From Dyella terrae (lineage in GTDB: Bacteria; Pseudomonadota; Gammaproteobacteria; Xanthomonadales; Rhodanobacteraceae), in NCBI RefSeq assembly GCF_004322705.1, contig NZ_SIZZ01000002.1, forward strand, positions 62,001 to 126,000: a stretch of 64,000 nt of DNA. Reading direction: 5' to 3'. The notes under the pieces are model-generated. The model had not been told where the DNA came from and made no database searches. It saw nothing but the letters and a program-made list of their open reading frames with translations. Below, in pieces: positions 19,606-27,992 of this stretch. Position 1 is the stretch's first letter. Each line of letters starts with the position of its first letter. Made by a program: the position numbers and the translations under genes.

Positions 19606-19635
19606 AACGCCGCCGCTATCCCCTAAAATCGTCCG

Positions 19636-20517
19636 ATGCGTCCCGATATCTACCTTCTGTACCTGATTCTTCGCCTGCTCGGCCGGCTCCCCCTTCGCGT
19701 GCTGCACGGCGTCGGCGCGGCGATCGGCCGGTTCTCGCTGTGGCGGCACGGCAAGACCGTTCGCAATACCGAGGTGAATCTTCAAATCGTTCGCCCGGAT
19801 CTGGACGAGCCCGCGCGCAAGGCCTTGTTGCGCCAGGTGATGGAAGAGAGCGGCAAGTCGATCACCGAGATCGCCAAGATCTGGGGCAACGATGCCGAGC
19901 GGGTGCTGGAACTGGTCCGCGAGGTCAGGGGCGAGGCGCTGATGGACGAGGCCCTGGCGGCCGGCAAGGGGCTGATCATCGCGGCGCCGCACCTGGGCTG
20001 CTGGGAACTGCTCAACTACTGGCTGTGCAAGAAGACGCCCATGGCGATCCTCTACCGGCCACCGCGGATTGCCGCCGTCGAGCAATTGCTGCGCAAGGCC
20101 CGCGGGGCGCTGGCGCCGGAGCAGGTGCGAGCCGAGGGCGCCGGTGTGCGCACGCTGTTCAAACGGTTGGGCGCGGGCGGCACGGTCGGCATCCTGCCCG
20201 ATCAGAAGCCGCGCGAGGGCGAAGGCCAGTTCGCGCCATTCTTCGGACGCGAGGCGCTGACGATGGTGCTGCTGCCGCGCCTGGCGGCGCGCACGGGCGC
20301 GACGGTGCTGTTCTCGTTTGCCGAGCGCTTGCCGCACGGCGAGGGTTACCGGATCCACCTGCTGAAGGCACCGGAGGGATTGGCGGAGGTGGATCAGCTG
20401 CTTGCCTGCACGGCGCTCAACGAGGGCGTCGAGGCCTGTGTGCGGCTGGCCTTTGCGCAGTATCAGTGGCACTACAAGCGATATTCGGCCAACGACCGGC
20501 CAAGCCCTTACGGGTGA
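19636..20517 (+). CDS. Lipid A biosynthesis acyltransferase (LpxL/HtrB family)
   Basis: 293 residues. The acyltransferase motif HLGCWE (His-x4-Glu) near residue 118 is the catalytic pair of the family. GILPDQKPREGEG and the Arg-rich GRFSLWRHGKTVRNTEVN region are also typical. The N-terminus is hydrophobic and would anchor it to the inner membrane. It adds secondary acyl chains to Kdo2-lipid A. LpxL and LpxM cannot be told apart by eye. It sits upstream of the LPS core gene block, fitting the role. It is flanked on both sides by heptamer hairpin repeats. Confidence 0.88.
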   Translation: MRPDIYLLYLILRLLGRLPLRVLHGVGAAIGRFSLWRHGKTVRNTEVNLQIVRPDLDEPARKALLRQVMEESGKSITEIAKIWGNDAERVLELVREVRGEALMDEALAAGKGLIIAAPHLGCWELLNYWLCKKTPMAILYRPPRIAAVEQLLRKARGALAPEQVRAEGAGVRTLFKRLGAGGTVGILPDQKPREGEGQFAPFFGREALTMVLLPRLAARTGATVLFSFAERLPHGEGYRIHLLKAPEGLAEVDQLLACTALNEGVEACVRLAFAQYQWHYKRYSANDRPSPYG

Positions 20518-20520
20518 GGC

Positions 20521-20646
20521 CGCTCGCTGGCGCTCGCTGTAAGGCCGCCCGCGGAGCGGGCTGTAAACGGTGAACAGTAAACAGGCAAGAGCAAAGAGGT
20601 GGTTTCGCTTGCTCGTGCTTTGCTCTTACCTGTTTACTGTTTACAG
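20521..20646. repeat. Second heptamer hairpin repeat, 3' of the lipid A acyltransferase
   Basis: It begins with the 19-bp module (CGCTCGCTGGCGCTCGCTG, 20521-20539) also present in the 19448 repeat. A hairpin follows: left arm 20561-20596 (36 nt), right arm 20618-20646 (29 nt). The arms match except that the left holds one extra 7-bp unit (GTGAACA type) and one base differs. No poly-T run follows the stem. It lies between convergent genes. Confidence 0.7.
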
Positions 20647-20688
20647 CGTGCGTCAGCACGCGAATTCACAGGCGGCAACGCCGCCGGC

Positions 20689-21003
20689 CTACCGACCGAG
20701 TCGCCGCAGGAACACCGTCATTTCCTTCTCCGCCTGCTTGTCGCCACGAGCGCGGGCGGCGGTGATGCCATGGTGGTAGGCATCGGCTGCGGCGTCGTTG
20801 TCTTCGAGCGCCACGAGCGTCTTGCCCAGCAATTTCCAGGCGGCGGAATAACCGGGATCGAACTGCACGGCGCGGCGGAGCTCCTCGACGGCTTCCGCGT
20901 GACGTCCCTCGCCGGACAAGGCATTGCCCAGCGAGAATCGCAGCAGTGCGCCGTCGCGCGGCCCGCCGCACTGGGCGCGCAGGTTGTCGATCATCGTGCT
21001 CAT
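20689..21003 (-). CDS. Small TPR-repeat protein
   Basis: 104 residues. Two tetratricopeptide repeats are visible (SLGNALSGEGRHAEAVEELR and AAWKLLGKTLVALEDNDAA), giving a small helical protein-binding scaffold. The ATG at 21003 overlaps the stop of the upstream GT39 gene as ATGA, so the two are translationally coupled. No signal peptide. It may help the membrane glycosyltransferase assemble, but that is inference from coupling only. Confidence 0.8.
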   Translation of the reverse strand: MSTMIDNLRAQCGGPRDGALLRFSLGNALSGEGRHAEAVEELRRAVQFDPGYSAAWKLLGKTLVALEDNDAAADAYHHGITAARARGDKQAEKEMTVFLRRLGR

Positions 21004-22712
21004 TGCATCGAACGGAAGCGCCAGTCGTCGACCTGCACGATGCGGGTGGGATGCGTCGGTTCCGGTGGCGTGCGGCCCGCGCGCAGTTCGGCAAGCGACC
21101 TGGCCGGCCAGATCACGATCCAGCTGGAGCGGAACGGCTGCACCAGCAGCGGATAGCGCAGGTCGCTGGGCTGCAGCTTGTTGCCTTCCACGCGCGTGAT
21201 GATCAGGCCATCGGGATGTTCGCGCGCAAAGGTGTCGACGGATTCGCCCTGGGTCAGGTATTCGATCGGGCGGGTGAGGCGGCCCTCGAAGTGGAACTGG
21301 CCTTCGTACGTGCCGATCATGCCGATGGCGCGACCATCGGCATCCGCAGCCTGCAGCAGGTGCGCCGCCGGGCGCAGGTCGAAGTTCTGCCACATCGTCA
21401 GGGTGAACAGCGTGTTGAGCGCCAGCACGCCGATCAGTCCGGCCACCGCGAGGCGGCGCATTTCGCCGCGTCCGCGCAGCAACAGCAGGAGGCCCAGCAG
21501 CAGGAACACGACGCTGAAGAAGCGGCTGTAGTGCGAGAAGCTGTCGACGTACTCGCCATGCAGCGCGTCGCTGGCCACCAGGTTGGGCAGCACGAACAGC
21601 AGCACGGCGAACGCGATGCCACCGATGCCCAGCGGCCAGGTGCCCAGCCACGGCGTGGTGCCGAGGGTTGGATGACGCTCACGCAGCACGGCGACCGCAC
21701 CGGCGACCAGCAGCGCCGCACCGGCGAATTCGGGCAGCGGGTAATACAGCTGCTTGCCGCTGATCAGCGAGAACGCCAGCAGGATGGGCACCAGCCAGCA
21801 AAGGGCGAAGCGAATGCCCGGGTCCAGCGGACGGCGCAGCATGATGAGCGCGGCCCACGCACGCGGCCAGCCGCTGAAGGGGAACAGCAGCGCCGGGATC
21901 ATCGGCACGTACCACCAGAAGGGACGGGCGTGGTCGAAGGCATCGACGACGCGGCCGGCCGTCTGGGTAAAGAACAGGCGGTTGCGATAAGCCTCGCCGC
22001 CGGCGAAACCGGCCGGCAGTGCCCAGGCGAGCAGGATCGCGCCGCCAAGCAGCAGCCCCAGCACGCCGCGGACGTACCATTGCCTGCGGTTCTGGTTCGC
22101 CCAGTCGCTCCACAGCGGACCGAGCAGGAACGGGAAGGCCACGTGCAGGAACATCACCGGGCCCTTGGTCATCAGGCCGGCGCCCACGCACAGGCCGAAC
22201 AGCCACCAGCGCGGTTCCTCGCGATGGGCCTTGGGCGTCAGGCACAGCAGCGCCGCCAGCACCCAGACGGACAGCAGCACCTCGTACATGATCTGCAGGC
22301 CGAACAGGAACGCGTAGCCCAGCGCGAGCGCGATCCACGGCGCACCCTTGGCCACCCAGGGGCGGTTCGGGAACAGGCGGCGTGCCATCGTGGCGAGCAG
22401 CACCAGTTCGGTGCCGCCAAAGATGACTTCGAGGATGCGCGGCCACACGTCGTTGACGCCGAAGACGAACCAGCCGGCGTGGATCATCCAGAACAGCAGC
22501 GGCACCTTTTCGCTATAGGGCTGGCCATTGATGTGCGGCACCAGCCAGTGCCCGTGCGTGTACATCTCCCAGGCCACCGCCAGCGTGCGCGTGGAATACA
22601 GCGGCATCGGGCCGTGCGAGAAAATGGCAATCAGGGCAACCGCCGTCCACAGCGGCAGCCAGGGCCACAGGGATCGCAGGTGTTCGGAACGGCTGTAGGC
22701 GCTGGAGGGCAC
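21000..22712 (-). CDS. GT39-type (ArnT-like) membrane glycosyltransferase
   Basis: 570 residues from a GTG at 22712; no ATG precedes the first helix. About twelve membrane helices, with the first periplasmic loop carrying the MYTHGHWLVPHINGQPYSEKVPLLFW pattern (given here as its parts HGHWLVPHINGQPYSEK and PLLFW). This is the hallmark of ArnT/PMT enzymes that take a sugar from undecaprenyl phosphate and put it on lipid A or another acceptor in the periplasm. Donor sugar unknown. It overlaps a small TPR gene downstream. A paralogue lies at 29835-31562. Confidence 0.85.
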   Translation of the reverse strand: MPSSAYSRSEHLRSLWPWLPLWTAVALIAIFSHGPMPLYSTRTLAVAWEMYTHGHWLVPHINGQPYSEKVPLLFWMIHAGWFVFGVNDVWPRILEVIFGGTELVLLATMARRLFPNRPWVAKGAPWIALALGYAFLFGLQIMYEVLLSVWVLAALLCLTPKAHREEPRWWLFGLCVGAGLMTKGPVMFLHVAFPFLLGPLWSDWANQNRRQWYVRGVLGLLLGGAILLAWALPAGFAGGEAYRNRLFFTQTAGRVVDAFDHARPFWWYVPMIPALLFPFSGWPRAWAALIMLRRPLDPGIRFALCWLVPILLAFSLISGKQLYYPLPEFAGAALLVAGAVAVLRERHPTLGTTPWLGTWPLGIGGIAFAVLLFVLPNLVASDALHGEYVDSFSHYSRFFSVVFLLLGLLLLLRGRGEMRRLAVAGLIGVLALNTLFTLTMWQNFDLRPAAHLLQAADADGRAIGMIGTYEGQFHFEGRLTRPIEYLTQGESVDTFAREHPDGLIITRVEGNKLQPSDLRYPLLVQPFRSSWIVIWPARSLAELRAGRTPPEPTHPTRIVQVDDWRFRSMQ

Positions 22713-22773
22713 GGTTCGTTTCTTTTCGTGTCGGTGGGCGGAGGGTACGGGGTCGATCCGGAACGCCAGCGGA

Positions 22774-23802
22774 TTACGCCGGGCCCCAGTAGCCGATGCG
22801 GCGTCGCAGCTTGAGCTTGCGCCACCAGTTCAGCGGTTTGCGTTTGCGGTTGCGCGCACCCCTGGCAATGAAATCGTCGATCGCCTTGAGTACCCGCTCG
22901 CTGGAATGGCCGTCGCGGTACGGATGGATCGCATCGGCGTACTCGCGGATGGCCTGCATCAGTTCCGGCGGACGCGCCAGCGCACGCTCGATCGCCGGTT
23001 CGAATTCGCTGACCTCATGGATGTCGATCAGCTGCGGACCCGGGCGACGGTTCTTGAAGGTGACCACCGGCTTGCCAGTCAGCAGGAATTCGTTGAGTGC
23101 GGACGACGTGTCCGAACACATCATGTCGACCTGCGGGAACAGTTCGAGGATGTTGTCGTTCTCGGCAAACGTCAGGTGCTCGTTCTGCAGTGCCTTGAAC
23201 TTGGCCACCGTCTCCGGATTCATCTTCGGATGGAAGGTGACGATCCAGCGCCAGCGACCGTCGCGCGACAGGCGCTTCACTTCCTCGTACAGCGTTTCGG
23301 CGGCGCTCCACGACGGCGAGAACGTCGAGTGATAGAGGATCACCGGCGGCTGGCGCACGGGCGGCAGTGCGCCGGCGATCTCCTTCATGAAGGGGTCGAT
23401 CTTCGGCCAGCCGGTTTCGGCCACGGCGAAGTGGCCGAGCTGGTCGGAGATGGCCTGGAACTTGGCTGTGTCGCGCGGGCCGGTGGTGCAATACAGGTCA
23501 AAGAAGCCGCGGATGTAAATGTGGCGCGGCTTGCCGGCATCGAAACCGTGGAAGGTTTCCACTTTCACGCCGGGGAAGAAATGCGGCACGGCATTGCTGG
23601 AGGTGATCACCGCGCGCGGCTTCCACTTGCGCACTTCCTCGACGGTGAGCAGGCGCTCGCCTTCCTCCAGGTCTTCCGCGCCGGGGCCGTCGAAGAACCA
23701 GGCAGCCTCGTCGCCGCGCGCGCGGATGGCGTCCTGCACCGGGCGGAGAATGGCCAGCGCGTAGCGCTCGGAGCCGTAAAGGAGGTAGTGCTGCTTGCTC
23801 AT
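22774..23802 (-). CDS. CDP-glycerol glycerophosphotransferase-like protein (TagB/TagF type)
   Basis: 342 residues, cytoplasmic, with a basic C-terminal tail (KRKPLNWWRKLKLRRRIG) that could bind the membrane surface. The GT-B fold motifs are VILYHSTFSPSWS, WIVTFHPKMNP and CSDTSSALNEFLLTGKPVV, which match the nucleotide-binding half of teichoic-acid-type glycerophosphotransferases. Such enzymes move glycerol- or ribitol-phosphate from a CDP donor. It is 4 bp downstream of the WaaE-like gene, in the LPS core block, where it may add a phospho-substituent to the core; substrate is inference. Confidence 0.75.
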   Translation of the reverse strand: MSKQHYLLYGSERYALAILRPVQDAIRARGDEAAWFFDGPGAEDLEEGERLLTVEEVRKWKPRAVITSSNAVPHFFPGVKVETFHGFDAGKPRHIYIRGFFDLYCTTGPRDTAKFQAISDQLGHFAVAETGWPKIDPFMKEIAGALPPVRQPPVILYHSTFSPSWSAAETLYEEVKRLSRDGRWRWIVTFHPKMNPETVAKFKALQNEHLTFAENDNILELFPQVDMMCSDTSSALNEFLLTGKPVVTFKNRRPGPQLIDIHEVSEFEPAIERALARPPELMQAIREYADAIHPYRDGHSSERVLKAIDDFIARGARNRKRKPLNWWRKLKLRRRIGYWGPA

Positions 23803-23805
23803 GGG

Positions 23806-24621
23806 TCAGCGATCGATGCCGTGGCGATGGAGGGCCGCCTCTGCGAGGGCGACAGATTCGGGATTGTGACGCATCTCGAAGTAACGCATGCGCTTGTACA
23901 TGGCGTACGTCGCCGCGGTCTGCGCCACGATGAAGCCGCGCCAGCCGTCCAGCATGCCAAGGCGAAACACGTAGTCCTTGATGAAGGCCAGCCAGAACAC
24001 GAACGGGGCCTGCCACATGCGCACGGGCTTGCCCTTGTCCAGCCAGTCGCGGCACTTCAGTTCGGAATAACGCAGCACCTTGAGCTGCTTGTGCACCAGC
24101 GTCGGATTGTTGGTGTGATTGAAACGTCCATTGAGCACCGGCGCGTCGCCGTCGTACTTCAAGGATTCGTGTACGCGGGCGTCGGACCAGCGGGCGCGGC
24201 CGCGATGGTACAGGCGCGCCATCTTTTCGCCCATGGAAGGGAGATACCAGCGCATCGGCGCGCCCATGAAGACCGTACTGCGGCGAAGGACGACTGCAGG
24301 TATGTCGCTGGCCATCAGGGCCGGGAGCTTTTCCTGCAGCTCCTGGGCCAGGGCCGGGCTCAGGTACTCGTCAGCGTCGAGGAATAAGATCCACTCATGC
24401 GCGCACATGGCCTGCGCGGCGTTTCGCTGCGGGCCAAAGCCGAGCCAGTCCTGATGGACGACGCGGGCGCCGTGGGCCTGGGCAATGGCAACCGTGTCAT
24501 CGGTGCTGCCGCTGTCCACCACCAGCTTCTCCGCGGCGAAGGGCACGCTGTCGAGGCAGCGCGCGATGTTGTCGGCCTCATTGTGGGTAATGACGGCCAG
24601 GGTGATGGGGAACTCGGTCAT
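23806..24621 (-). CDS. LPS core glycosyltransferase family 2 (WaaE/KdtX-like)
   Basis: 271 residues. The GT-A nucleotide-sugar fold is shown by LAVITHNEADNIARCLDSV at the N-terminus, VVDSGSTDDT and the metal-binding WILFLDADEYL. The segment RLYHRGRARWSDARVHESL is characteristic of WaaE/KdtX-type inner-core glucosyltransferases. There is no signal peptide; it acts at the cytoplasmic face of the inner membrane. It is followed at 4 bp by the glycerophosphotransferase-like gene. Confidence 0.85.
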   Translation of the reverse strand: MTEFPITLAVITHNEADNIARCLDSVPFAAEKLVVDSGSTDDTVAIAQAHGARVVHQDWLGFGPQRNAAQAMCAHEWILFLDADEYLSPALAQELQEKLPALMASDIPAVVLRRSTVFMGAPMRWYLPSMGEKMARLYHRGRARWSDARVHESLKYDGDAPVLNGRFNHTNNPTLVHKQLKVLRYSELKCRDWLDKGKPVRMWQAPFVFWLAFIKDYVFRLGMLDGWRGFIVAQTAATYAMYKRMRYFEMRHNPESVALAEAALHRHGIDR

Positions 24622-24804
24622 GCGGGCATTTTAGCCAACCCGCCGGAGAGCGTCTCTGGCGGGGGCTGGACCGGGACGGGGCGGCGTTCGATTGGGCTTC
24701 ATATGGATCGTCTAAGATGCGCCACCGCGAGCGGGGGCTTGAGGAGGGTTGGCGTCGGGATTGCAACCGATGGCAGCCTCAAACGTTTCCTATGGAAGCT
24801 GGTG

Positions 24805-24825
24805 GGCCGGCACTGCCGGCCTTTT
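24805..24825 (+). promoter_or_regulatory. Hairpin with T-run in the leader of the next glycosyltransferase
   Basis: GGCCGGC and GCCGGCC pair around ACT (24805-24821) and are followed by TTTT. It sits 34 bp before the GTG start of the next gene, so as a terminator it would act as an attenuator. A 30-codon frame (24770-24862) runs through it and ends on the next start codon. Confidence 0.4.
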
Positions 24826-24858
24826 GGCATGGGCACGACTATGGAAAGGCGGTTGTAA

Positions 24859-25785
24859 GTGAGCGGAACGCATAGCAAATCCACGGGAAAGCCCGCCCAC
24901 CTGATCCTGGGGGCGGCGGCGGGATACACGCCGGACAAGATCCGACTCTTCGTCCAGAGCCTCCAGGCCGTCGGCTTCCGGGGGCGTCTGGTCCTGTTCG
25001 TCTATGCCAGTCAGATGGCCGACGTGCCGGCCATGGTGCACGCCCGCGCGCCGTCGCTGGATGTCGAATTCGTGCGCATTCGCGGTATCCGCGAACACTC
25101 GAAGTTCGTGCGCTCCTGCTACAAGCGCCTGTTCTCCGTCGTACCCGCCGAGCAGGTGCCCCGGCTCAAGCGCCGCATGCTGCGATTCCAGGGCATGCCC
25201 CATGTGACGCGGTACTTCCACTACGAGGAATACCTGGCGCGGCACCCCGGCTTCAGCCACGTGCTGCTCAGTGACGTGCGCGACGTGGTGTTCCAGGACG
25301 ATCCTTTCCACGGCGTGGGCGAGGGCCTTCACCTGGGGATGGAAACGCCGAGCCTGACCCTGGCCACCGAGCCGTTCGACCGCGACTGGCTGCTCGACGC
25401 CTACGGCCCGGCCATGCTGGACCGCATCGGCGATCGCCAGGTCTCCTGTTCGGGCGTGACGCTCGGCGACATGGCCTCGATGACCACGTATATCCGGCAG
25501 ATCCTGCGCGAGACCCTCGATCTCCCGTTCAGGAAGATGAAGACGCGCATCTACGACCAGGCCTTCCACAACAAATTGCTGCACTGTGGCGAGCTGGCGA
25601 CGGCCCATCTTTGCCAGCCGCTGGTGTCGCGCATCGCCACCCTGGGGTGCATGAAGCCCGAGGACTTTGTACTGACGGGCGACGGCCAGTTGCTGAATCG
25701 TGACGGCAACGTCGCGCCCATCGTGCATCAATACGACCGTCACCCCGTTCTGGTAGACGCCTTCGAGGCGAGAATGCCAGCCTGA
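24859..25785 (+). CDS. Glycosyltransferase, GT-A fold with DxD motif (family unclear)
   Basis: 308 residues from a GTG at 24859. The nucleotide-sugar-binding region reads FSHVLLSDVRDVVFQDDPF, with an Asp-x-x-Asp pair like that of GT-A enzymes. The N-terminal ILGAAAGYTPDKIRLFVQSL and the later CSGVTLGD also fit uncharacterised galactosyl/xylosyl-type transferases. No signal peptide. It is the first of a plus-strand run (two family-2 glycosyltransferases and the O-antigen ligase) in the LPS core block. Donor and acceptor are not inferable. Confidence 0.72.
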   Translation: MSGTHSKSTGKPAHLILGAAAGYTPDKIRLFVQSLQAVGFRGRLVLFVYASQMADVPAMVHARAPSLDVEFVRIRGIREHSKFVRSCYKRLFSVVPAEQVPRLKRRMLRFQGMPHVTRYFHYEEYLARHPGFSHVLLSDVRDVVFQDDPFHGVGEGLHLGMETPSLTLATEPFDRDWLLDAYGPAMLDRIGDRQVSCSGVTLGDMASMTTYIRQILRETLDLPFRKMKTRIYDQAFHNKLLHCGELATAHLCQPLVSRIATLGCMKPEDFVLTGDGQLLNRDGNVAPIVHQYDRHPVLVDAFEARMPA

Positions 25786-25882
25786 CCGGACACCGCTTCA
25801 AAACCCGAGCGGTGATGCGTCAGGCGAGGTGCAGGAGGCGCCGATCACCGTGGTAGCTCTTCACCGACCACACAGGATATCC

Positions 25883-26782
25883 ATGTCCCAAGCGCGCCCC
25901 ACCACCGTCTCGATGCTGATTTCCACCTACAACTGGAAGGAAGCCCTGGCGCTGGTCCTGCGCAGCGTGGCCGCGCAAAGCCGCTTGCCTGACGAAGTGA
26001 TCATCGTGGACGACGGCTCGCGCGAGGACACCGCGCAGTTGATTCGCGAGGCCGCCCGCACGTTCCCGGTGCCGCTGCGCCACGTGTGGCAGCCCGACGA
26101 GGGCTTTCGCAAGTCGCGCATCCTCAACTGCGGCATCGCCGCCGCCCGTGGTGAATACGTCATCCAGGTCGATGGCGACATGGTGATCCATCGCCATTTC
26201 GTGGCCGACCACCTGAGCCTGGCCCAGCCCGGCCGCTTCCTCCAGGGCACGCGCATCCGCACCACCGTGGAGGAAACCGCCCGTCTGATCGCCGGCGGCG
26301 CGCCGCGTTTCAGCTGGTTCACCGATGCTTACTATCGGGATGACAAGGATCGCGCGACGTACCACTTCGGGCGGCGCCACCACACCTTGCGACTGCCCTG
26401 GCTGGCGCGCCTGAAATCGCGCTCCAGCGGCCACCCCATGGGCTGCAACATCAGTTTCTGGCGCGAGGATCTGGTGCGGGTCAATGGTTACGACGAGCGC
26501 ATGCACGGCTATGGCAGCGAGGACCTGGAGATCGATATCCGCCTGCGCAATGCCGGCCTGCGCCGCAGCCAGATCAAGTTCGCCGCGCTGGCCTTGCACC
26601 TCGAACACCGCAGCGTCCTGCTCGGCGACCCGGCCGATCCGGAGTTGCCGAACAACAAGCTGCTCTTCGCGAGCCAGGATGCGCGCCTGATCCGCACCGA
26701 ACACGGTCTTGATCGCCACTTGCCCGATTTTGTCGAGCAGCCCGCGGATCTGCGCGAGCGATCGGTTGCCATGCATGAGTGA
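25883..26782 (+). CDS. Family-2 glycosyltransferase (LPS core), paralogue 1
   Basis: 299 residues from the ATG at 25883, with AGGAT upstream; an earlier in-frame ATG at 25829 would add an unconserved tail. GT-A motifs: STYNWKEALALVL, VIIVDDGSREDT, VQVDGDMV-like metal site (VIQVDGDMVIH) and the galactosyltransferase-type C-terminal signature NGYDERMHGYGSEDLEI. Its 3' end overlaps the ligase gene by 8 bp. It is clearly paralogous to the gene at 27989, which shares LPDEV, FPVPLRHVW and the DERM-GYG-ED motif. Cytoplasmic face of the inner membrane. Confidence 0.88.
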   Translation: MSQARPTTVSMLISTYNWKEALALVLRSVAAQSRLPDEVIIVDDGSREDTAQLIREAARTFPVPLRHVWQPDEGFRKSRILNCGIAAARGEYVIQVDGDMVIHRHFVADHLSLAQPGRFLQGTRIRTTVEETARLIAGGAPRFSWFTDAYYRDDKDRATYHFGRRHHTLRLPWLARLKSRSSGHPMGCNISFWREDLVRVNGYDERMHGYGSEDLEIDIRLRNAGLRRSQIKFAALALHLEHRSVLLGDPADPELPNNKLLFASQDARLIRTEHGLDRHLPDFVEQPADLRERSVAMHE

Positions 26783-27992
26783 AACGCTGTTGAACCACCA
26801 GGACATATCGGCCACGGCACCCGCGCCACTGGGCGTCGCCGGATGGCTTTGTCGTGTACTGATCGTAGGCATGGCCTGGCTGATCCTGGGCATGGCCTTC
26901 ATGCCGGCGGGGGTTTCCTACAACCCCGGCAAGCTCTATCAGCGCCTGCTGGGGCTGACCCTTTATCTCCCGGCGTTTGTCCTCCTGTTGATGCAGCCCC
27001 GGCGCATCGTGCCGTTCTGGCGGCAGTCGCTGATGCCCTGGGTCTTGCTGCTGCTGGCGTGGGCGTCGGTCACGCTGTTCTGGGGCCACGCCGGTCGCAA
27101 GGAAGACGTGCTTGGACACAACGTCAGCATCGTGCTGTTCCTGTTTGCCTGGCAGCAGGCGCTGGGTGGCCAGCAGGACTGGACGAAGCGCTTGCTGGTG
27201 ATCTGCGGGCTGGGCATGGCCGTCGCCGCGTCGATCGCGATTGTCCTGGATCTGATCAATCCCGTGGCGGACGCACGTCTGGAAGGTTTTGGCGTGATGG
27301 CCAATGCCAACCTGGCAGCGGGCGGCATGGGCGCCGCGCTGATGTGGCTTTGGCCCTGGCGCGCGGACGACAAGCGATGGATGGCGCTCAAATGGGTGGC
27401 GATCGCGGTGCTCGCTTTCGGTGTGTTGCTGACATTTGCCCGCAGCGCGATGGCGGCGATGTTCCTGGCCGTCATCGCCATGACGCTATGCACCGGTGGC
27501 CGGCGTGCCTGGTGGTTCGCCGGCGCCCTGGCCGTGCTGGCGCTGGTCGGCATGGTGGCGGGGGCGGATCTGCTCCTGGCGCGTGGCCTGTCGTTGCGCC
27601 CGGAGATCTTTGCCAGGGCGACCACGCTGTTCCTTGAACACCCGTGGCTCGGCGTGGGGCAAGGTACGCCGATCCAGCTCACCGCCGGCCATGAAACCCT
27701 CACCCACGCCCACAATATGTTCAGTCAGCTGGCGATTGAACTGGGCCTGCCCGGGCTCCTGTTGTGGACCGGCATCTGGCTGGCTGTCGGCTGGAAAGGG
27801 TGGACCCATCGCCACGATCCGCTGGGACGCGTGGTGCTCGGCCTGTGGCTGTTCGGCACGGTGCTGGTGCAGTTCGACCTGCCCTACCTGCTGGCCAGTC
27901 CGCGTCCGACCTGGCTGTTTACCTGGTTGCCGCTGGCGCTTTGCCTCTCGCTGGAACAGCGCTCCCTCACTCCTTCCGCGAATCCTGCATGA
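26775..27992 (+). CDS. O-antigen ligase family protein (WaaL-like)
   Basis: 405 residues with about ten to eleven membrane helices. The large periplasmic loop before the last helices contains the Wzy_C-type signature LGVGQGTP and LTHAHNMFSQLAIELGLPG with the conserved histidine. It is expected to join undecaprenyl-linked O-antigen (or a short glycan) to lipid A core in the periplasm. The ATG at 26775 overlaps the preceding glycosyltransferase by 8 bp and its stop overlaps the next start as ATGA. It could instead be a Wzy-type polymerase, but its place in the core block favours ligase. Confidence 0.82.
   Translation: MSETLLNHQDISATAPAPLGVAGWLCRVLIVGMAWLILGMAFMPAGVSYNPGKLYQRLLGLTLYLPAFVLLLMQPRRIVPFWRQSLMPWVLLLLAWASVTLFWGHAGRKEDVLGHNVSIVLFLFAWQQALGGQQDWTKRLLVICGLGMAVAASIAIVLDLINPVADARLEGFGVMANANLAAGGMGAALMWLWPWRADDKRWMALKWVAIAVLAFGVLLTFARSAMAAMFLAVIAMTLCTGGRRAWWFAGALAVLALVGMVAGADLLLARGLSLRPEIFARATTLFLEHPWLGVGQGTPIQLTAGHETLTHAHNMFSQLAIELGLPGLLLWTGIWLAVGWKGWTHRHDPLGRVVLGLWLFGTVLVQFDLPYLLASPRPTWLFTWLPLALCLSLEQRSLTPSANPA

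Noticed and set aside
20561-20646. Hairpin as a terminator of the acyltransferase
   Set aside because: No T-run after the stem, and arms hold repeat units; it fits a repeat better than a terminator.
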